A stretch of DNA of 64,000 nt from EW11 sp035765635 (GTDB lineage Bacteria > Verrucomicrobiota > Verrucomicrobiia > Opitutales > Opitutaceae), in NCBI GenBank assembly GCA_035765635.1, contig DASTWZ010000050.1:62001-126000 (forward strand). The letters are read 5' to 3'. This document shows positions 26,705-36,371 of the stretch, piece after piece. A program made the translations under genes and the position numbers. The notes beneath the pieces are model-generated. The model made no database searches. It was not told where the DNA came from and saw nothing but the letters and a program-made list of their open reading frames with translations. Every line of letters begins with the position of its first letter. Within the stretch, counting starts at the first letter, position 1.

Positions 26705-27103
26705 GTGACGACCTCACCGCCCCGCGGTTACACCAGCTCAAATCCACCACGGATGTACCAAGTTACCTTTTCCGAACAAAGCATGCGCGAGTTGAACAAG
26801 CTCGATAAGCTCGCGCAGTTGGAAGCCGTGGATCCGATGATGAGTTTGAAGCCATCGGATCTCGCGAGCCCGCGTGAACCGCTCAGCCGTTTTAATCGCG
26901 GAGGTCACACGTTGTACCGTTTGCGCGCGGGTGAATTCCGTTTCTATTTCGAAGTGAACGGCGAATCGCTGCATACCCTCTACATCCTGCACAAGAACTC
27001 CCTCGAGGATTTTCTGTTGCGCAACAAGTTGCCCGTTTCCGAGACGCAGCTGATCGAGCAGAATTCGAAATTTTGGAAGTATCTCGAAAGCCTCACGAAA
27101 TAA
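26705..27103 (+). CDS. RelE-fold (ParE/RelE-like) protein without visible antitoxin
   Basis: A small basic protein with the RelE-type fold signature: YQVTFSEQSMRELNKLDK-like N-terminal helix, then YRLRAGEFRFYFEVNGE and LYILHKNSLEDF. Many toxins of this family cleave mRNA at the ribosome; others are DNA-gyrase inhibitors or are inactive. The start is uncertain: GTG at 26705 (132 aa) with a weak AGGG upstream, or ATG at 26753 (116 aa), where family similarity begins. There is no antitoxin gene next to it, and it sits 5 bp before the phosphatidylserine synthase gene. It may be a domesticated regulator rather than a toxin. Confidence 0.6.
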   Translation: MTTSPPRGYTSSNPPRMYQVTFSEQSMRELNKLDKLAQLEAVDPMMSLKPSDLASPREPLSRFNRGGHTLYRLRAGEFRFYFEVNGESLHTLYILHKNSLEDFLLRNKLPVSETQLIEQNSKFWKYLESLTK

Positions 27104-27108
27104 TCATC

Positions 27109-27987
27109 ATGGCCAATGAGACGGACCCGCGCGAAGACCCTTACACAGTAAAGCGGGCAAGCCGCATTTATTTCCTGCCGAATGCGATGACGGCGGGAAA
27201 TTTGTTTTGTGGCTTCATGTCGACGATCCAGTGCATCCAGGCCCGGCTGGCGGAGACCTCGGGAATGAACATGTACAATACGGCGTCGCGCGAAGATCAC
27301 TATCGCTACGCCGTGTATTTCATTCTGGGCGCCGCCGCGTTCGATGCGCTCGATGGGCGATTGGCGCGTCTCGGTGGCCGCGAATCACTGTTCGGCGCGG
27401 AGTTCGATTCGTTGGCCGACGTCATTTCGTTCGGGATCGCCCCAGGCCTGATGATGTTTTTCTTCATTCTGTCGCCAACGCAGGAATTCCCGTGGTTTCG
27501 CGACATCGGCTGGTTTGTCGGCTTCATCTATCTCTTGTGCGCAGCAATGCGTTTGGCGCGGTTCAACGTGATCACGAATCCGCTGCTTCATCGGGGCGCG
27601 AAAGACTCTAACAAGGATTTCGTCGGTCTGCCCGTTCCTGCAGCCGCGGCTACGGTGGCGGCAACGATGCTCTTTCTGCTTCAGCTCGCGGAGTCGGACA
27701 AGTCGCTCCATCGCGTGGCCCTCGCCCTCCCGGTTCTGATGCTCATGATCGCGTTGCTCATGATGAGCACCGTGCGTTATCCGAGCGGAAAGAACCTCAA
27801 TATGGAAACGCAGACGCGGGTCCGGCCATTTCTGGCCGTGCTAGTGCTGGCGAGCCTGGTCGTCTTCTACAAGGAAGTCGGTTTCCTCGTGATTTGCCTC
27901 GGTTATGTGATCTTCGGCCTCGTGCGCCACTGGCGTCGCAAGGCGGCCGGCATGCACACCTCAGCGCCGTTTGGGCCCAAAGTGTGA
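27109..27987 (+). CDS. pssA: CDP-diacylglycerol-serine O-phosphatidyltransferase
   Basis: A 292-residue integral membrane enzyme that makes phosphatidylserine from CDP-diacylglycerol and serine, the precursor of phosphatidylethanolamine. The CDP-alcohol phosphotransferase motif is complete: DALDGRLARL...GAEFDSLADV (D-G-x2-A-R-x8-G-x3-D-x3-D). About eight hydrophobic segments follow the soluble N-terminus. The ATG at 27109 is chosen because it is the first Met before the conserved N-terminus (SRIYFLPNAMTAGNLFCGF). It follows the RelE-fold gene by 5 bp, suggesting co-transcription. Confidence 0.85.
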   Translation: MANETDPREDPYTVKRASRIYFLPNAMTAGNLFCGFMSTIQCIQARLAETSGMNMYNTASREDHYRYAVYFILGAAAFDALDGRLARLGGRESLFGAEFDSLADVISFGIAPGLMMFFFILSPTQEFPWFRDIGWFVGFIYLLCAAMRLARFNVITNPLLHRGAKDSNKDFVGLPVPAAAATVAATMLFLLQLAESDKSLHRVALALPVLMLMIALLMMSTVRYPSGKNLNMETQTRVRPFLAVLVLASLVVFYKEVGFLVICLGYVIFGLVRHWRRKAAGMHTSAPFGPKV

Positions 27988-28022
27988 GCAAGTCCCGAGC
28001 AATTCACCAACAACTTTGCGCG

Positions 28023-28140
28023 TGCGGATAAGTGACCATTTATTCGATCTCGATTTGCGCTTGTTCACACGGAAATTTTCCGCGTTTTCAGAGGAGAAAT
28101 CAGCGGTTGTGGGCCTTTTTCACAGCCCATACTACTACTG
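28023..28140 (+). other. oriC: Candidate replication origin elements upstream of dnaN
   Basis: Within 27988-28216 three 9-mers differ by one base from the DnaA box TTATNCACA: the complement of 28023-28031 (TGCGGATAA), TTGTTCACA at 28061-28069, and TTTTTCACA at 28116-28124. The last is followed by a short GC spacer and CTACTACTG (28132-28140), a pattern like the DnaA-trio repeats next to the last box of bacterial origins, and then an AT-rich tract to dnaN. The order box, GC spacer, trio, AT-rich DNA matches known basal origin architecture. No dnaA gene is in the window, so this is a hypothesis. Confidence 0.4.
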
Positions 28141-28216
28141 ATAACATTCCTTATTGAACTGCTTAGTTTTTATCCTTTGTTAGTTTCTCTTTCTACGCTG
28201 TCCCCTTCAGCTACTC

Positions 28217-29341
28217 ATGAAATTCAAAATCAACCGTGACCATTTCAGCAACGGGCTTGCACAGGTCCTGAACGTAGTTGGATCAAAAGCCACGATGCCG
28301 ATTTTGAGCAACGTGCTGATCGAAGCGGACAAGGATTATATCTCGCTCACCACGACGAATCTCGATCTCGGAATTCGTGCGAAGATCAAAGCCGAAGTGA
28401 AGGAGACGGGAGCGGTCACGCTGCCGGTGAAACGTCTGGCGACGATCGTCCGCGAGTTGCCCAACGTCGATGTGACTTTCGACGCTTCGCCCAATCATCA
28501 AGTGAAGTTGATCTCGGGTGGTTCGAACTTCCGCATCATGGGCATCGGCAAGGAAGAATTTCCGCCGCTGCCGGAGTTCGGTGAGGAGAAGTCCTTCACG
28601 CTCGAACAAGCGGAACTGACGTCGATGTTGAAAAGCGTGGCTTACGCTCAGTCGACGGACGAGACGCGCTACATTCTGAACGGCGTCTATTTCAATTTCC
28701 GCGATGGGAAAATCTCTCTCGTCGCGACGGATGGACGCCGCTTGGCGCTTATCAGCAAGGAAATGGAAGTTCCCGCCGCCAGCGCCGGCAGCATCATCCT
28801 TCCGGCAAAAACCGTGAGCGAAGTGCTCCGCATGCTGGACAAGGGCGAGAAGCTGAAGATCGCGTTCAACGACCGGCGCGCCGCGTTTCAGATCAACACG
28901 GAGCGCGACACGAGTGGCCTCGTCGACAGCATCTACCTCTACTCGAAAGTCGTGGAGGGGAATTACCCGAACTACAATCAGGTCATCCCGAAAGAAACGC
29001 ATCAGCGCATCAAATTGGAGCGCGAGCTTTTCCTGCAATGCGTGCACCGCGCGGCGCTGGTCTGCAGCGAAAAATCGAATTCGGTTAAGATCAAATTGAG
29101 CAGCAATCTGCTCGAGATCACCGCGCAGAGCCCGGATTTCGGCGAAGCGCATGAGTCGATGGCGATCGCTTACAGCGGTCCAGAGCTCCAGGTCGCCTTC
29201 AATCCGCAGTTCATCATGGATCCACTGCGCGCCCTGCAGAAAGATGAAGTGTTCTTCGAGTTGAAGGACGAAGTAAGTCCCGGCGTGTTCAAGACGCTGG
29301 AAAGCTTCATCTGCGTGATCATGCCGGTGCGCTTGAGCTAA
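28217..29341 (+). CDS. dnaN: DNA polymerase III sliding clamp (beta subunit)
   Basis: A 374-residue sliding clamp of full length, with three DnaN domains. It starts MKFKINRDHFSNGLAQVLN and ends in the typical VIMPVRLS, the conserved C-terminal MPMRL-like tail. As a ring-shaped dimer it tethers replicative polymerases, MutS and Hda-like proteins to DNA. The middle domain contains the conserved DGRRLALIS motif. It is preceded by the candidate origin and followed by a membrane protein of unknown function. dnaN is commonly beside oriC in bacteria. Confidence 0.95.
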   Translation: MKFKINRDHFSNGLAQVLNVVGSKATMPILSNVLIEADKDYISLTTTNLDLGIRAKIKAEVKETGAVTLPVKRLATIVRELPNVDVTFDASPNHQVKLISGGSNFRIMGIGKEEFPPLPEFGEEKSFTLEQAELTSMLKSVAYAQSTDETRYILNGVYFNFRDGKISLVATDGRRLALISKEMEVPAASAGSIILPAKTVSEVLRMLDKGEKLKIAFNDRRAAFQINTERDTSGLVDSIYLYSKVVEGNYPNYNQVIPKETHQRIKLERELFLQCVHRAALVCSEKSNSVKIKLSSNLLEITAQSPDFGEAHESMAIAYSGPELQVAFNPQFIMDPLRALQKDEVFFELKDEVSPGVFKTLESFICVIMPVRLS

Positions 29342-29404
29342 CCGGCCAGAGCGCTAATTTTTACGACTCTGGAAGGCCAACCAGCTTTCCGGGGTTTTGC
29401 TTCG

Positions 29405-30283
29405 ATGGATATTCTTTACGCGATCACCGTTGGCGGACTGCTGTGGTTGATCCTCACCCGACTCAACCAGCGCTTTGCATCGCCGGTTCTGGCGATCGTC
29501 AATCGCTGGCTGTTCTGGTGTGTTTTTGCGAGCGGCGCAGCGGAGATTGCCCTGCGCTTCGGTTGGGTCGAGCGGCCATTCTGGATGGTGACTCTCGCGT
29601 TCTTTCTGATCTGGTTGCTGCTCGTCACACTCTACAACTGGTTCGCGATTCAGGCGCTCAGCGTGAGCCCGATGCCGCTTTTCCCGCGTTTCACGCAAAA
29701 TACCTCGGGCGAAGAATGGCCAACCGCGCCGCGGCTTTTGAAAATTCGTGATTGGCTGCGGGCAAATTCGTTTCGCACCGTTCAATCTCTCCGCGCAGAA
29801 GTCGGTCCTGGGATTTATCTTCGCATCTCGGTCTATCAGGACGCGGCCACCCATACGCGCATTCAGGTCACGTTTCTTCCTCAGGCAAACGGAGCGATCT
29901 CGGTTTGCTTTGCGATTTCGACGCAGACGGTGAGCGGGTTTCGCTACGTGACAGACAATCTTTATCTGCCGTTTGGCGGATTTTATCCCGAGAATTGGTT
30001 GGTCGAACGGAATCCCTGGAGGCGTTCGCTGGCGGGACTTTTGAAGCGCCATCAACGTCGTCTGGCGAAGGCCAACGAGATCGCCGTGCCCTGGTCAACG
30101 GATCCGTTGAACGATCTCAATTCGCAGCAGCGCGAGCTGGAGCAGATCAACACCGAGCTCGGTTTTCTTCTTCCTCAGGCGGAACGCGAAGATTTCGGCA
30201 AGATGTCCTACGAAGGACGCTACCGGGTTTGGACCGAGATTCTGCTTTTGAACTATTTTGGTCGAAGCAAGCGCTACGAGTGA
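29405..30283 (+). CDS. Membrane protein of unknown function
   Basis: A 292-residue protein I do not recognise. It has three membrane-like stretches in the first 85 residues (about 5-20, 34-52, 58-80) and then a soluble domain rich in charged residues with LPFGGFYPENWLVERNPW and a Gln/Glu-rich helical C-terminus. No catalytic motif is visible. It lies 63 bp after dnaN on the same strand and converges on the AAA+ gene at 30333. Codon usage looks like its neighbours, so there is no sign of recent transfer. Confidence 0.6.
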   Translation: MDILYAITVGGLLWLILTRLNQRFASPVLAIVNRWLFWCVFASGAAEIALRFGWVERPFWMVTLAFFLIWLLLVTLYNWFAIQALSVSPMPLFPRFTQNTSGEEWPTAPRLLKIRDWLRANSFRTVQSLRAEVGPGIYLRISVYQDAATHTRIQVTFLPQANGAISVCFAISTQTVSGFRYVTDNLYLPFGGFYPENWLVERNPWRRSLAGLLKRHQRRLAKANEIAVPWSTDPLNDLNSQQRELEQINTELGFLLPQAEREDFGKMSYEGRYRVWTEILLLNYFGRSKRYE

Positions 30284-30332
30284 GCGAGTGGCAAGCCGTG
30301 AGCGCATGATGCGCCCGAGACGGCTGCTACCC

Positions 30333-31268
30333 CTATCGTGTGAAATGAGCCACAGTAATTCGACGCTTGTGCGGCGCGAGTGCTGTGGTTTCTCGGCTCC
30401 GGGCCGCGGCTAATTCCTCGAGCGTCTCTCTCGCTTTTGCATGACGCAGCACATCGAGCGATGCGGTGGCCGCGGCGAGTTCGCGTTCAGCCGCGTCCAG
30501 CTGTGGGGAAGCAGGTCTGGGTTCGGCTTCAGTCGCGTAGTGCATCTGAGCCCGTGCGCAGACATCCTCGAGGAGATCGATGGCTCGATCGGGATTGCGA
30601 CGGCCTTCTCCGACAAGCGAGGCCGTAAGCGCAGCCTCGATCGCCTCGTCTTCGATCAGTACGCCGTGATGTTTTTCGAGGGAGGTTCGAACCGCGTGAA
30701 GGATCATGCGCACGGTTTCCGGTGCAGGTTCGGCGATGTGGATGGGTTGAAAGCGGCGTTCCATCGCAGGATCGGCCCGAAACATCTCTTCGGCTTCGGA
30801 TGTAGTGGTTGCGCCAATACAAGGAACGTCACCGCGCGCGAGGATGGGCTTGAGGAGATTGGCAGCGTCGATGCCGCTGCCTTTTCCCGCAACGACGAGC
30901 AAGTGTATCTCGTCGATGAATACAATGGCGCGATCGCGTTTCGCCTCGTGAATGAAATCCTGCACGCGTTTTTCCAAATCGCCGCGGAATTGAGTGCCGG
31001 CGAGAAGACCGCCGATTTCGAGTTCAACGACACGGCGGTCTCGAAGAATCGCGGGTGTGCGTTGTTCGAGCAGGCGTTGCGCCAGACCTTCGACCAGCGC
31101 GGTTTTTCCGACGCCGGGTTCGCCGAGAAGCAGTGGATTGCTCTTCGTGCGACGACAGAGCACGCGCAAAATGTCGTCCAATTCTTTGTCGCGACCGACG
31201 ACGCGATCCAATCGGCCCATGCGCGCCAGTTCGCTCAAGTCGCGGACAAGTGTGGCGACACCGCTCAT
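30333..31268 (-). CDS. AAA+ ATPase equivalent to the first (D1) module of ClpA/ClpB
   Basis: A protein of 311 residues. From about residue 25 it matches the D1 module of Clp/Hsp100 unfoldases: VVGRDKELDDILRVL, Walker A GEPGVGKT, pore-like GTQFRGDLE, Walker B VFIDEIHLL, sensor GATTTSE and arginine-finger MERRFQ. It ends with a short helical remnant and ITVAHF, i.e. at the D1-D2 linker. The N-domain and the D2 module are absent. The D2-like module is a separate gene two positions upstream in the same operon. ATG at 31268 is preferred over the in-frame TTG six bases upstream. ClpA/B N-terminal adaptors or peptidase loops are not visible. Confidence 0.75.
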   Translation of the reverse strand: MSGVATLVRDLSELARMGRLDRVVGRDKELDDILRVLCRRTKSNPLLLGEPGVGKTALVEGLAQRLLEQRTPAILRDRRVVELEIGGLLAGTQFRGDLEKRVQDFIHEAKRDRAIVFIDEIHLLVVAGKGSGIDAANLLKPILARGDVPCIGATTTSEAEEMFRADPAMERRFQPIHIAEPAPETVRMILHAVRTSLEKHHGVLIEDEAIEAALTASLVGEGRRNPDRAIDLLEDVCARAQMHYATEAEPRPASPQLDAAERELAAATASLDVLRHAKARETLEELAAARSRETTALAPHKRRITVAHFTR

Positions 31269-31333
31269 GAACAACTGAGTCTTGGATCGAAGTGATCGAG
31301 AGGCGTGCCGGGCTCACCAGCACGCTTCAGCCG

Positions 31334-31900
31334 TCAGCGCTTCTCGGCGCTGCTCGCCGTTATTCTGGCGCCGGCCGTCGCGCTGACTTTCGCGGCTTTC
31401 GCCTCTTTTATTTCCACGTACCGCGCCTTTGCGGTCTGCAGGAGGGCCCGCCACTCCTCGAAAGCCTGGGCGCATTCCGGGACAGTGCGGCGGATAAATT
31501 CTTCGAGCTTCACCAGGCCCTGTGTGCGGAGCTGGCGGCAACTCTGTTCGTTAAACTGAACCTGGCAGAAGGGTTTGCTCTCGATGTAACCGTCGTCCTT
31601 TCCCGGCGCGGAAGGGCGAAGCTCCGCGAAGAATTTCACCGATGCGGTGGTCGTCGCAGATAAAGGAGCACGAGGCCCGTCGCCGAATTCCGAAACCATA
31701 TAAATATCCTCGCCGATAGGGATGCGGCCCCATTTGCACTCAGTCCGAATCGCGAGCCGCCGGAGCTTTTCCTCCGGCCAATCTCTTCGGTCTGGCGAAA
31801 GCGAACAATAATATTTCGCCGTTTCCTGAAGCAGCAGCGGCTCCTTGGAGAAGTCGACGATTTCTACGTGAACGAATGCTTTTGATGGTAACGAACTCAT
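31334..31900 (-). CDS. Unknown protein between split Clp modules
   Basis: A 188-residue soluble protein without a recognised family. It has several cysteines and an Ala/Lys-rich C-terminal helix (about 145-170). It sits 39 bp after the D2-like AAA+ gene and 65 bp before the D1-like gene on the same strand, so it is probably co-transcribed with both. This suggests a partner, adaptor or regulator of the two AAA+ modules. That inference rests on position only. Confidence 0.55.
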   Translation of the reverse strand: MSSLPSKAFVHVEIVDFSKEPLLLQETAKYYCSLSPDRRDWPEEKLRRLAIRTECKWGRIPIGEDIYMVSEFGDGPRAPLSATTTASVKFFAELRPSAPGKDDGYIESKPFCQVQFNEQSCRQLRTQGLVKLEEFIRRTVPECAQAFEEWRALLQTAKARYVEIKEAKAAKVSATAGARITASSAEKR

Positions 31901-31939
31901 GCTGGCGATGTGATGCTAATCTGTGTTGAGGGAGAGGGG

Positions 31940-32950
31940 TCACGCGGCCGCACCGATGGGGGCGTGCTGCGGTTCTGCGAGAACCGCACGCAATTCTGGG
32001 CTGCGTTCTTCATCTGCGATTCGGATCGCGATCAGCTGTCGATTGCGGCGGTCTTCCTGCAAAAGCAGCGTGCGCGAGTAGCGGTCCGAGGTCTGATCGT
32101 CGTCACCGCGGTTGCTCCAAGGCAGAAGCGCGCGGCCTACCTGGCGCTCCACGGTCGAGCGCAAGGCACGCGCGCCGAGATCGGGCGTGAATCCTTCGCG
32201 CACCAGGAAATTCAAGACGTGGGCGGAAGCCCAAATCGGGCGAACCAAGTAACGCGATTGCACGGTCAACTCGTGGTCGAGCAGACGTCGCGTGATCTCG
32301 CGCTGAACGTCGAAGTTCAGCCGATTCATCACGATCCGAGCGTCGAACCTCGCCAGCGTTTCCTTACGAAAGCGTTTATCCGCCTGAAGCAGCACCTCGT
32401 CTCGCAAAGCGCTATAAGGCGCATGCTGAAGATCGGCGGCGCGCGCGGCTCCAACATTGCTCGTGACGACCACGAAGATCCGGGAGAGATCACGCGTCGT
32501 GCCATCGCTTGTCGTCACCCGAGCGGCGTCGAAAGAAAGCAGGATGGTTACGAGATCGGGAAAGGCTTTCTCGATCTCATCGAAAAGTAGGAATGACGTG
32601 CCGTTCTCGCCTGCCGCGGCGTTGAGTCGATCGATAGCTTCGCCCAGCAGACTTTTCTGCGTCGGACTGCCGAGCAGACGGTGCAGCGAGTCGGCATGCT
32701 GGTACTCGGCCATGTCGAGGCGGTGCAGGTGGGCATCGGCGTGCTCCCCGTGCAAATATTTCGCCGCGAGGCGCACCATTTCGGTTTTTCCCGTGCCGGT
32801 GGGGCCCGCGAGGAAGATCAAGCCTTTCGTGCGGTTTGGCCGCGGCCGGCCCTCGATGGCCAAGGCGAGAGCCGTGGCGAATTCCCGAATCGCTTCGGCC
32901 TGCCCAAGGAGCTGCTCGTTGAGCGCACGCGAGAGCTTTTCCAGCATCAT
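31940..32950 (-). CDS. AAA+ ATPase equivalent to the second (D2) module of ClpA/ClpB
   Basis: A 336-residue protein starting at ATG 32950, which has a good ribosome site (GTGGAGG) 7 bp upstream. The first residues (LSRALNEQLLGQAEAIREFATAL) match the start of the D2 module of ClpA/ClpB. It has Walker A GPTGTGKTE, Walker B LLFDEIEKAFPD, and sensor-2 GARALRSTVERQVG. An in-frame extension of 93 codons upstream lacks family features and is not used. The protein lacks D1 and N-domains. Together with the D1-like gene it would reconstitute a two-module unfoldase, but in reversed gene order. Confidence 0.75.
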   Translation of the reverse strand: MMLEKLSRALNEQLLGQAEAIREFATALALAIEGRPRPNRTKGLIFLAGPTGTGKTEMVRLAAKYLHGEHADAHLHRLDMAEYQHADSLHRLLGSPTQKSLLGEAIDRLNAAAGENGTSFLLFDEIEKAFPDLVTILLSFDAARVTTSDGTTRDLSRIFVVVTSNVGAARAADLQHAPYSALRDEVLLQADKRFRKETLARFDARIVMNRLNFDVQREITRRLLDHELTVQSRYLVRPIWASAHVLNFLVREGFTPDLGARALRSTVERQVGRALLPWSNRGDDDQTSDRYSRTLLLQEDRRNRQLIAIRIADEERSPELRAVLAEPQHAPIGAAA

Positions 32951-33214
32951 GAGGCATCCTCCACAAAACGCCCAAAACCTGAAAAAATGCCGCCGGAATT
33001 TACCGCAGAAAAAATCTCGAAAAAATTCTGCGTTTGTACCGAAAACAGCGCGCAAACTGTCGGCGTAATGGCGCGTTGACGTGCAACCGGCACGGCTCGG
33101 TTCCCTCCCGAAAAACTCATGGCCGGCAGCTATGTGCCAATTGCTATACGAAGACAATTTTTTTCTGCAAAGCGCGCATTGCGAATTCAAAAAAAGCCCA
33201 CTTACTCCGCCCTC
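32951..33214. promoter_or_regulatory. Divergent intergenic region between AAA+ operon and plus-strand gene
   Basis: 264 bp between divergent starts. It contains AT-rich runs (poly-A and poly-T stretches around 32970-33015 and 33155-33200) but no convincing hexamer pair, operator palindrome or coding remnant. Promoters for both directions must lie here; I cannot place them. Confidence 0.4.
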
Positions 33215-33760
33215 ATGCCTACCACGCAACGCGCGTCTAAAAAGAACGCCTCCGCCAGCCCGTTCGAAGTCATCGGCGAGTCATCGTCCTACGAGTTTCT
33301 CGAGTTCCCGGTCGTCGACCGCAACTCTCCCATCAAGCCAAACAAGCAGTATTACGTCGAGGCGATGGCGAAGGGTAAGACCATCGGCATCCACTCCATC
33401 AAGGAGTATCCGACGTTCTTTAAGCTCTTTCGCCGCTATTGCGATAGCCACCGCCTGAAGCTTCGGCTTCATGTCCGTCAGACGAAACCAGACCTCTGGC
33501 TGCTGATTCCGCGCAAGGAATCGGAGGATAAACCAGAAGTAATTCTCGAGGGCGATTGGCGCGAGCATGGTCGCTATAAGTATTACGCGGCCCAGCTCGA
33601 GCAGGGCGTGCAACTTTCGTTCACCGATGAAGATGAGGCGACGAAAGCCCGCCGCGCCTGGATGCTCTATACGCCAAAGGAAGCTCGGGAAGACCGCACC
33701 TGCGTGATCACGAAACTTCCCCGCTCCGGCAAATTGGTCGTGAGCATCGACGAGATCTGA
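33215..33760 (+). CDS. Conserved-looking protein of unknown function
   Basis: A 181-residue soluble, basic protein starting at ATG 33215 (MPTTQRASKKN). The first 15 residues are Lys/Arg/Ala-rich, like a flexible tail. The body contains KQYYVEAMAKGKTIGIHSIKEYPTFFK and LWLLIPRKE-type segments, then EVILEGDWREHGRYKYY. I do not recognise a family and see no catalytic motif. It is a single gene between the divergent AAA+ operon and the small membrane protein. It is followed by a hairpin at 33803. Confidence 0.55.
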   Translation: MPTTQRASKKNASASPFEVIGESSSYEFLEFPVVDRNSPIKPNKQYYVEAMAKGKTIGIHSIKEYPTFFKLFRRYCDSHRLKLRLHVRQTKPDLWLLIPRKESEDKPEVILEGDWREHGRYKYYAAQLEQGVQLSFTDEDEATKARRAWMLYTPKEAREDRTCVITKLPRSGKLVVSIDEI

Positions 33761-33802
33761 CAAGGACACACTTCTCCAGCCCGCGGTTCGTAAAAGGAAA
33801 TT

Positions 33803-33829
33803 GACAGAGCGTATAACTTTCGCTCTGTC
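33803..33829. repeat. 9-bp perfect inverted repeat
   Basis: GACAGAGCG and CGCTCTGTC with a 9-nt loop, downstream of the 181-residue gene. The tail CCCTTTGCGG is only weakly T-rich, so it may be a weak terminator or an operator. Confidence 0.35.
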
Positions 33830-33978
33830 CCTTTGCGGCGTGGATTTTTCAGAGGCGTTGCGCGTCTGGCGCGGATAAGCGCAGTTTTTCTCGGAACGGA
33901 AAACTGCCTGCTCGCGGCCGGCATGGGTTTGCCTCAATGAATTCCGCGCTCTCGCGCCTTGATCGACCCGCATTTCCG

Positions 33979-34350
33979 ATGAAAACGATCCTCCTTCTTT
34001 TCGCCTCAAACGTCTTCATGACAATCGCCTGGTACGGCCATCTCAAGTTTCGGTTTCTCGAAGGGAAGCCGATGTTCTTCGTCATCCTGGTTTCCTGGGG
34101 AATCGCGTTTTTCGAGTATTGCCTGATGGTCCCCGCCAACCGCAGCGGCTACTTCAACAGCGGCTTCTCCGGCTACCAATTGAAAATCATTCAGGAAGCA
34201 GTGACCCTCACGGTGTTTTCGCTTTTTGCCTGGATCGTTCTCCGCGAGCGGCTCACCTGGAATTACGCGGTGAGTTTTTTCCTCGTTATTCTCGCCGTTT
34301 ATTTCGCCACGGCTTTCAAGCCGACTATCGCGCCGCCGAGTGGCCACTGA
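33979..34350 (+). CDS. DMT-superfamily small membrane protein (DUF486)
   Basis: A 123-residue protein with four membrane helices, starting MKTILLLFASNVFMTIAWYGHLKF, the characteristic N-terminus of DUF486/DMT-family proteins related to small multidrug-resistance folds. The exact substrate of this family is unknown. ATG at 33979 is used because it begins directly at the conserved sequence. The stop is 129 bp before recA on the same strand. Confidence 0.85.
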   Translation: MKTILLLFASNVFMTIAWYGHLKFRFLEGKPMFFVILVSWGIAFFEYCLMVPANRSGYFNSGFSGYQLKIIQEAVTLTVFSLFAWIVLRERLTWNYAVSFFLVILAVYFATAFKPTIAPPSGH

Positions 34351-34479
34351 GGCCGGCGAACTGGATTCGTTTGCCTCACCCTCTGCGCTTGCATCTGAGA
34401 AGGCCGAGCCTTCAGGTCATTCTTCAAATTTCCGACGCGCTGCTTCGCGCGGCTCATTTTCAAAATCAACCCAATCACT

Positions 34480-35559
<1,080 letters not shown>

Positions 35560-35583
35560 TCGTAGTGAAGAATTGAATACGAA

Positions 35584-35611
35584 GCCGTTCGCCTGGGCGG
35601 ACGGCTTTTTT
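35584..35611 (+). terminator. Intrinsic terminator of recA
   Basis: 10-bp stem GCCGTTCGCC/GGCGGACGGC (one G-T pair) with a 2-nt loop, followed by six T (35606-35611). It lies 25 bp after the recA stop. Confidence 0.9.
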
Positions 35612-35708
35612 CGTCCCGCACGCCGCCAATGTTTCTCCTGCGAACTCGACGCGCCGAGGCAGGTCGAAAAAAACAAAGAACCGATCACGATCACTCCCCT
35701 TCTACCCA

Positions 35709-36371
35709 ATGAAACCCGTCCTCGTTTTGTCTCTTCTGCTCGCCGTCAGCGTCTCGCCGATCATCGGTGCTCCTGCCGACGAAGCGAATTCCAAGCCGGA
35801 GTTGCTCTCGCGAACGGGAGGGGGGAAGACATGGTCAGATTTGCCCGAGCTTCAGAAAGCTGCCGAGTCCGGCAATCATGACGCGGAGGCGGCGCTTGGC
35901 GAGATGCTCGTCATGGGCGACCAAGTCACGAAGGACGTTCCCAAGGGCGTTGCGCTCTTGGAGAAGGCAGCGAAGGCGAATCAAGCCACGGCGGCTTTTC
36001 GGTTGGGAAAAATGTACGACGACGGAGACGGTGTGGCGCCAGATCCGTCGAAAGCCGTGGCCTACTACATGCAAGCGGCAAAGGCGGGAGTGTCGGCGGC
36101 GCAGTACAATCTGGGCGTGCTGTACCTGAGCGCGCGCGAAGGAATCAAACGCGACTACAAGGAGGGACTCGCTTGGTTGATCGTGGCGACGAAACACGGC
36201 GCCAGCGGAGATGGAGAAGCAAAGGTGCGTGAGCGGCTGAAGAAGACGCGCCGCGAGGCAATCATCGCGCAGAGCGAGCAACGCGCTGCCGAAATCGAGA
36301 AGGAGTTGGCCGCGACTTCGGGCTCCAACGCGCAGAACGCCTCGGAATCGGCTCCGACTTCGCGAAAGTAA
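35709..36371 (+). CDS. Sel1-repeat (SLR) protein
   Basis: A 220-residue secreted protein with a signal peptide (about 1-21) and three tandem Sel1-like TPR repeats around residues 55-155 (for example ATAAFRLGKMYDDGDGV and SAAQYNLGVLYLSA). A charged coiled-coil-like C-terminus follows. Such repeats mediate protein-protein interactions. It lies 98 bp after the recA terminator and 124 bp before mnmE. The function is unknown. Confidence 0.8.
   Translation: MKPVLVLSLLLAVSVSPIIGAPADEANSKPELLSRTGGGKTWSDLPELQKAAESGNHDAEAALGEMLVMGDQVTKDVPKGVALLEKAAKANQATAAFRLGKMYDDGDGVAPDPSKAVAYYMQAAKAGVSAAQYNLGVLYLSAREGIKRDYKEGLAWLIVATKHGASGDGEAKVRERLKKTRREAIIAQSEQRAAEIEKELAATSGSNAQNASESAPTSRK

Noticed and set aside
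26705..27103. Toxin-antitoxin pair
   Set aside because: Only the RelE-fold protein is present; pssA is not an antitoxin, so no pair was called.
28283..29152. 289-codon minus-strand frame opposite dnaN
   Set aside because: Shadow of dnaN; no family features or start context.
29344..29368. CCAGAG/CTCTGG hairpin after dnaN
   Set aside because: Only a 6-bp stem with a long loop and no T-run; too weak for a terminator call.
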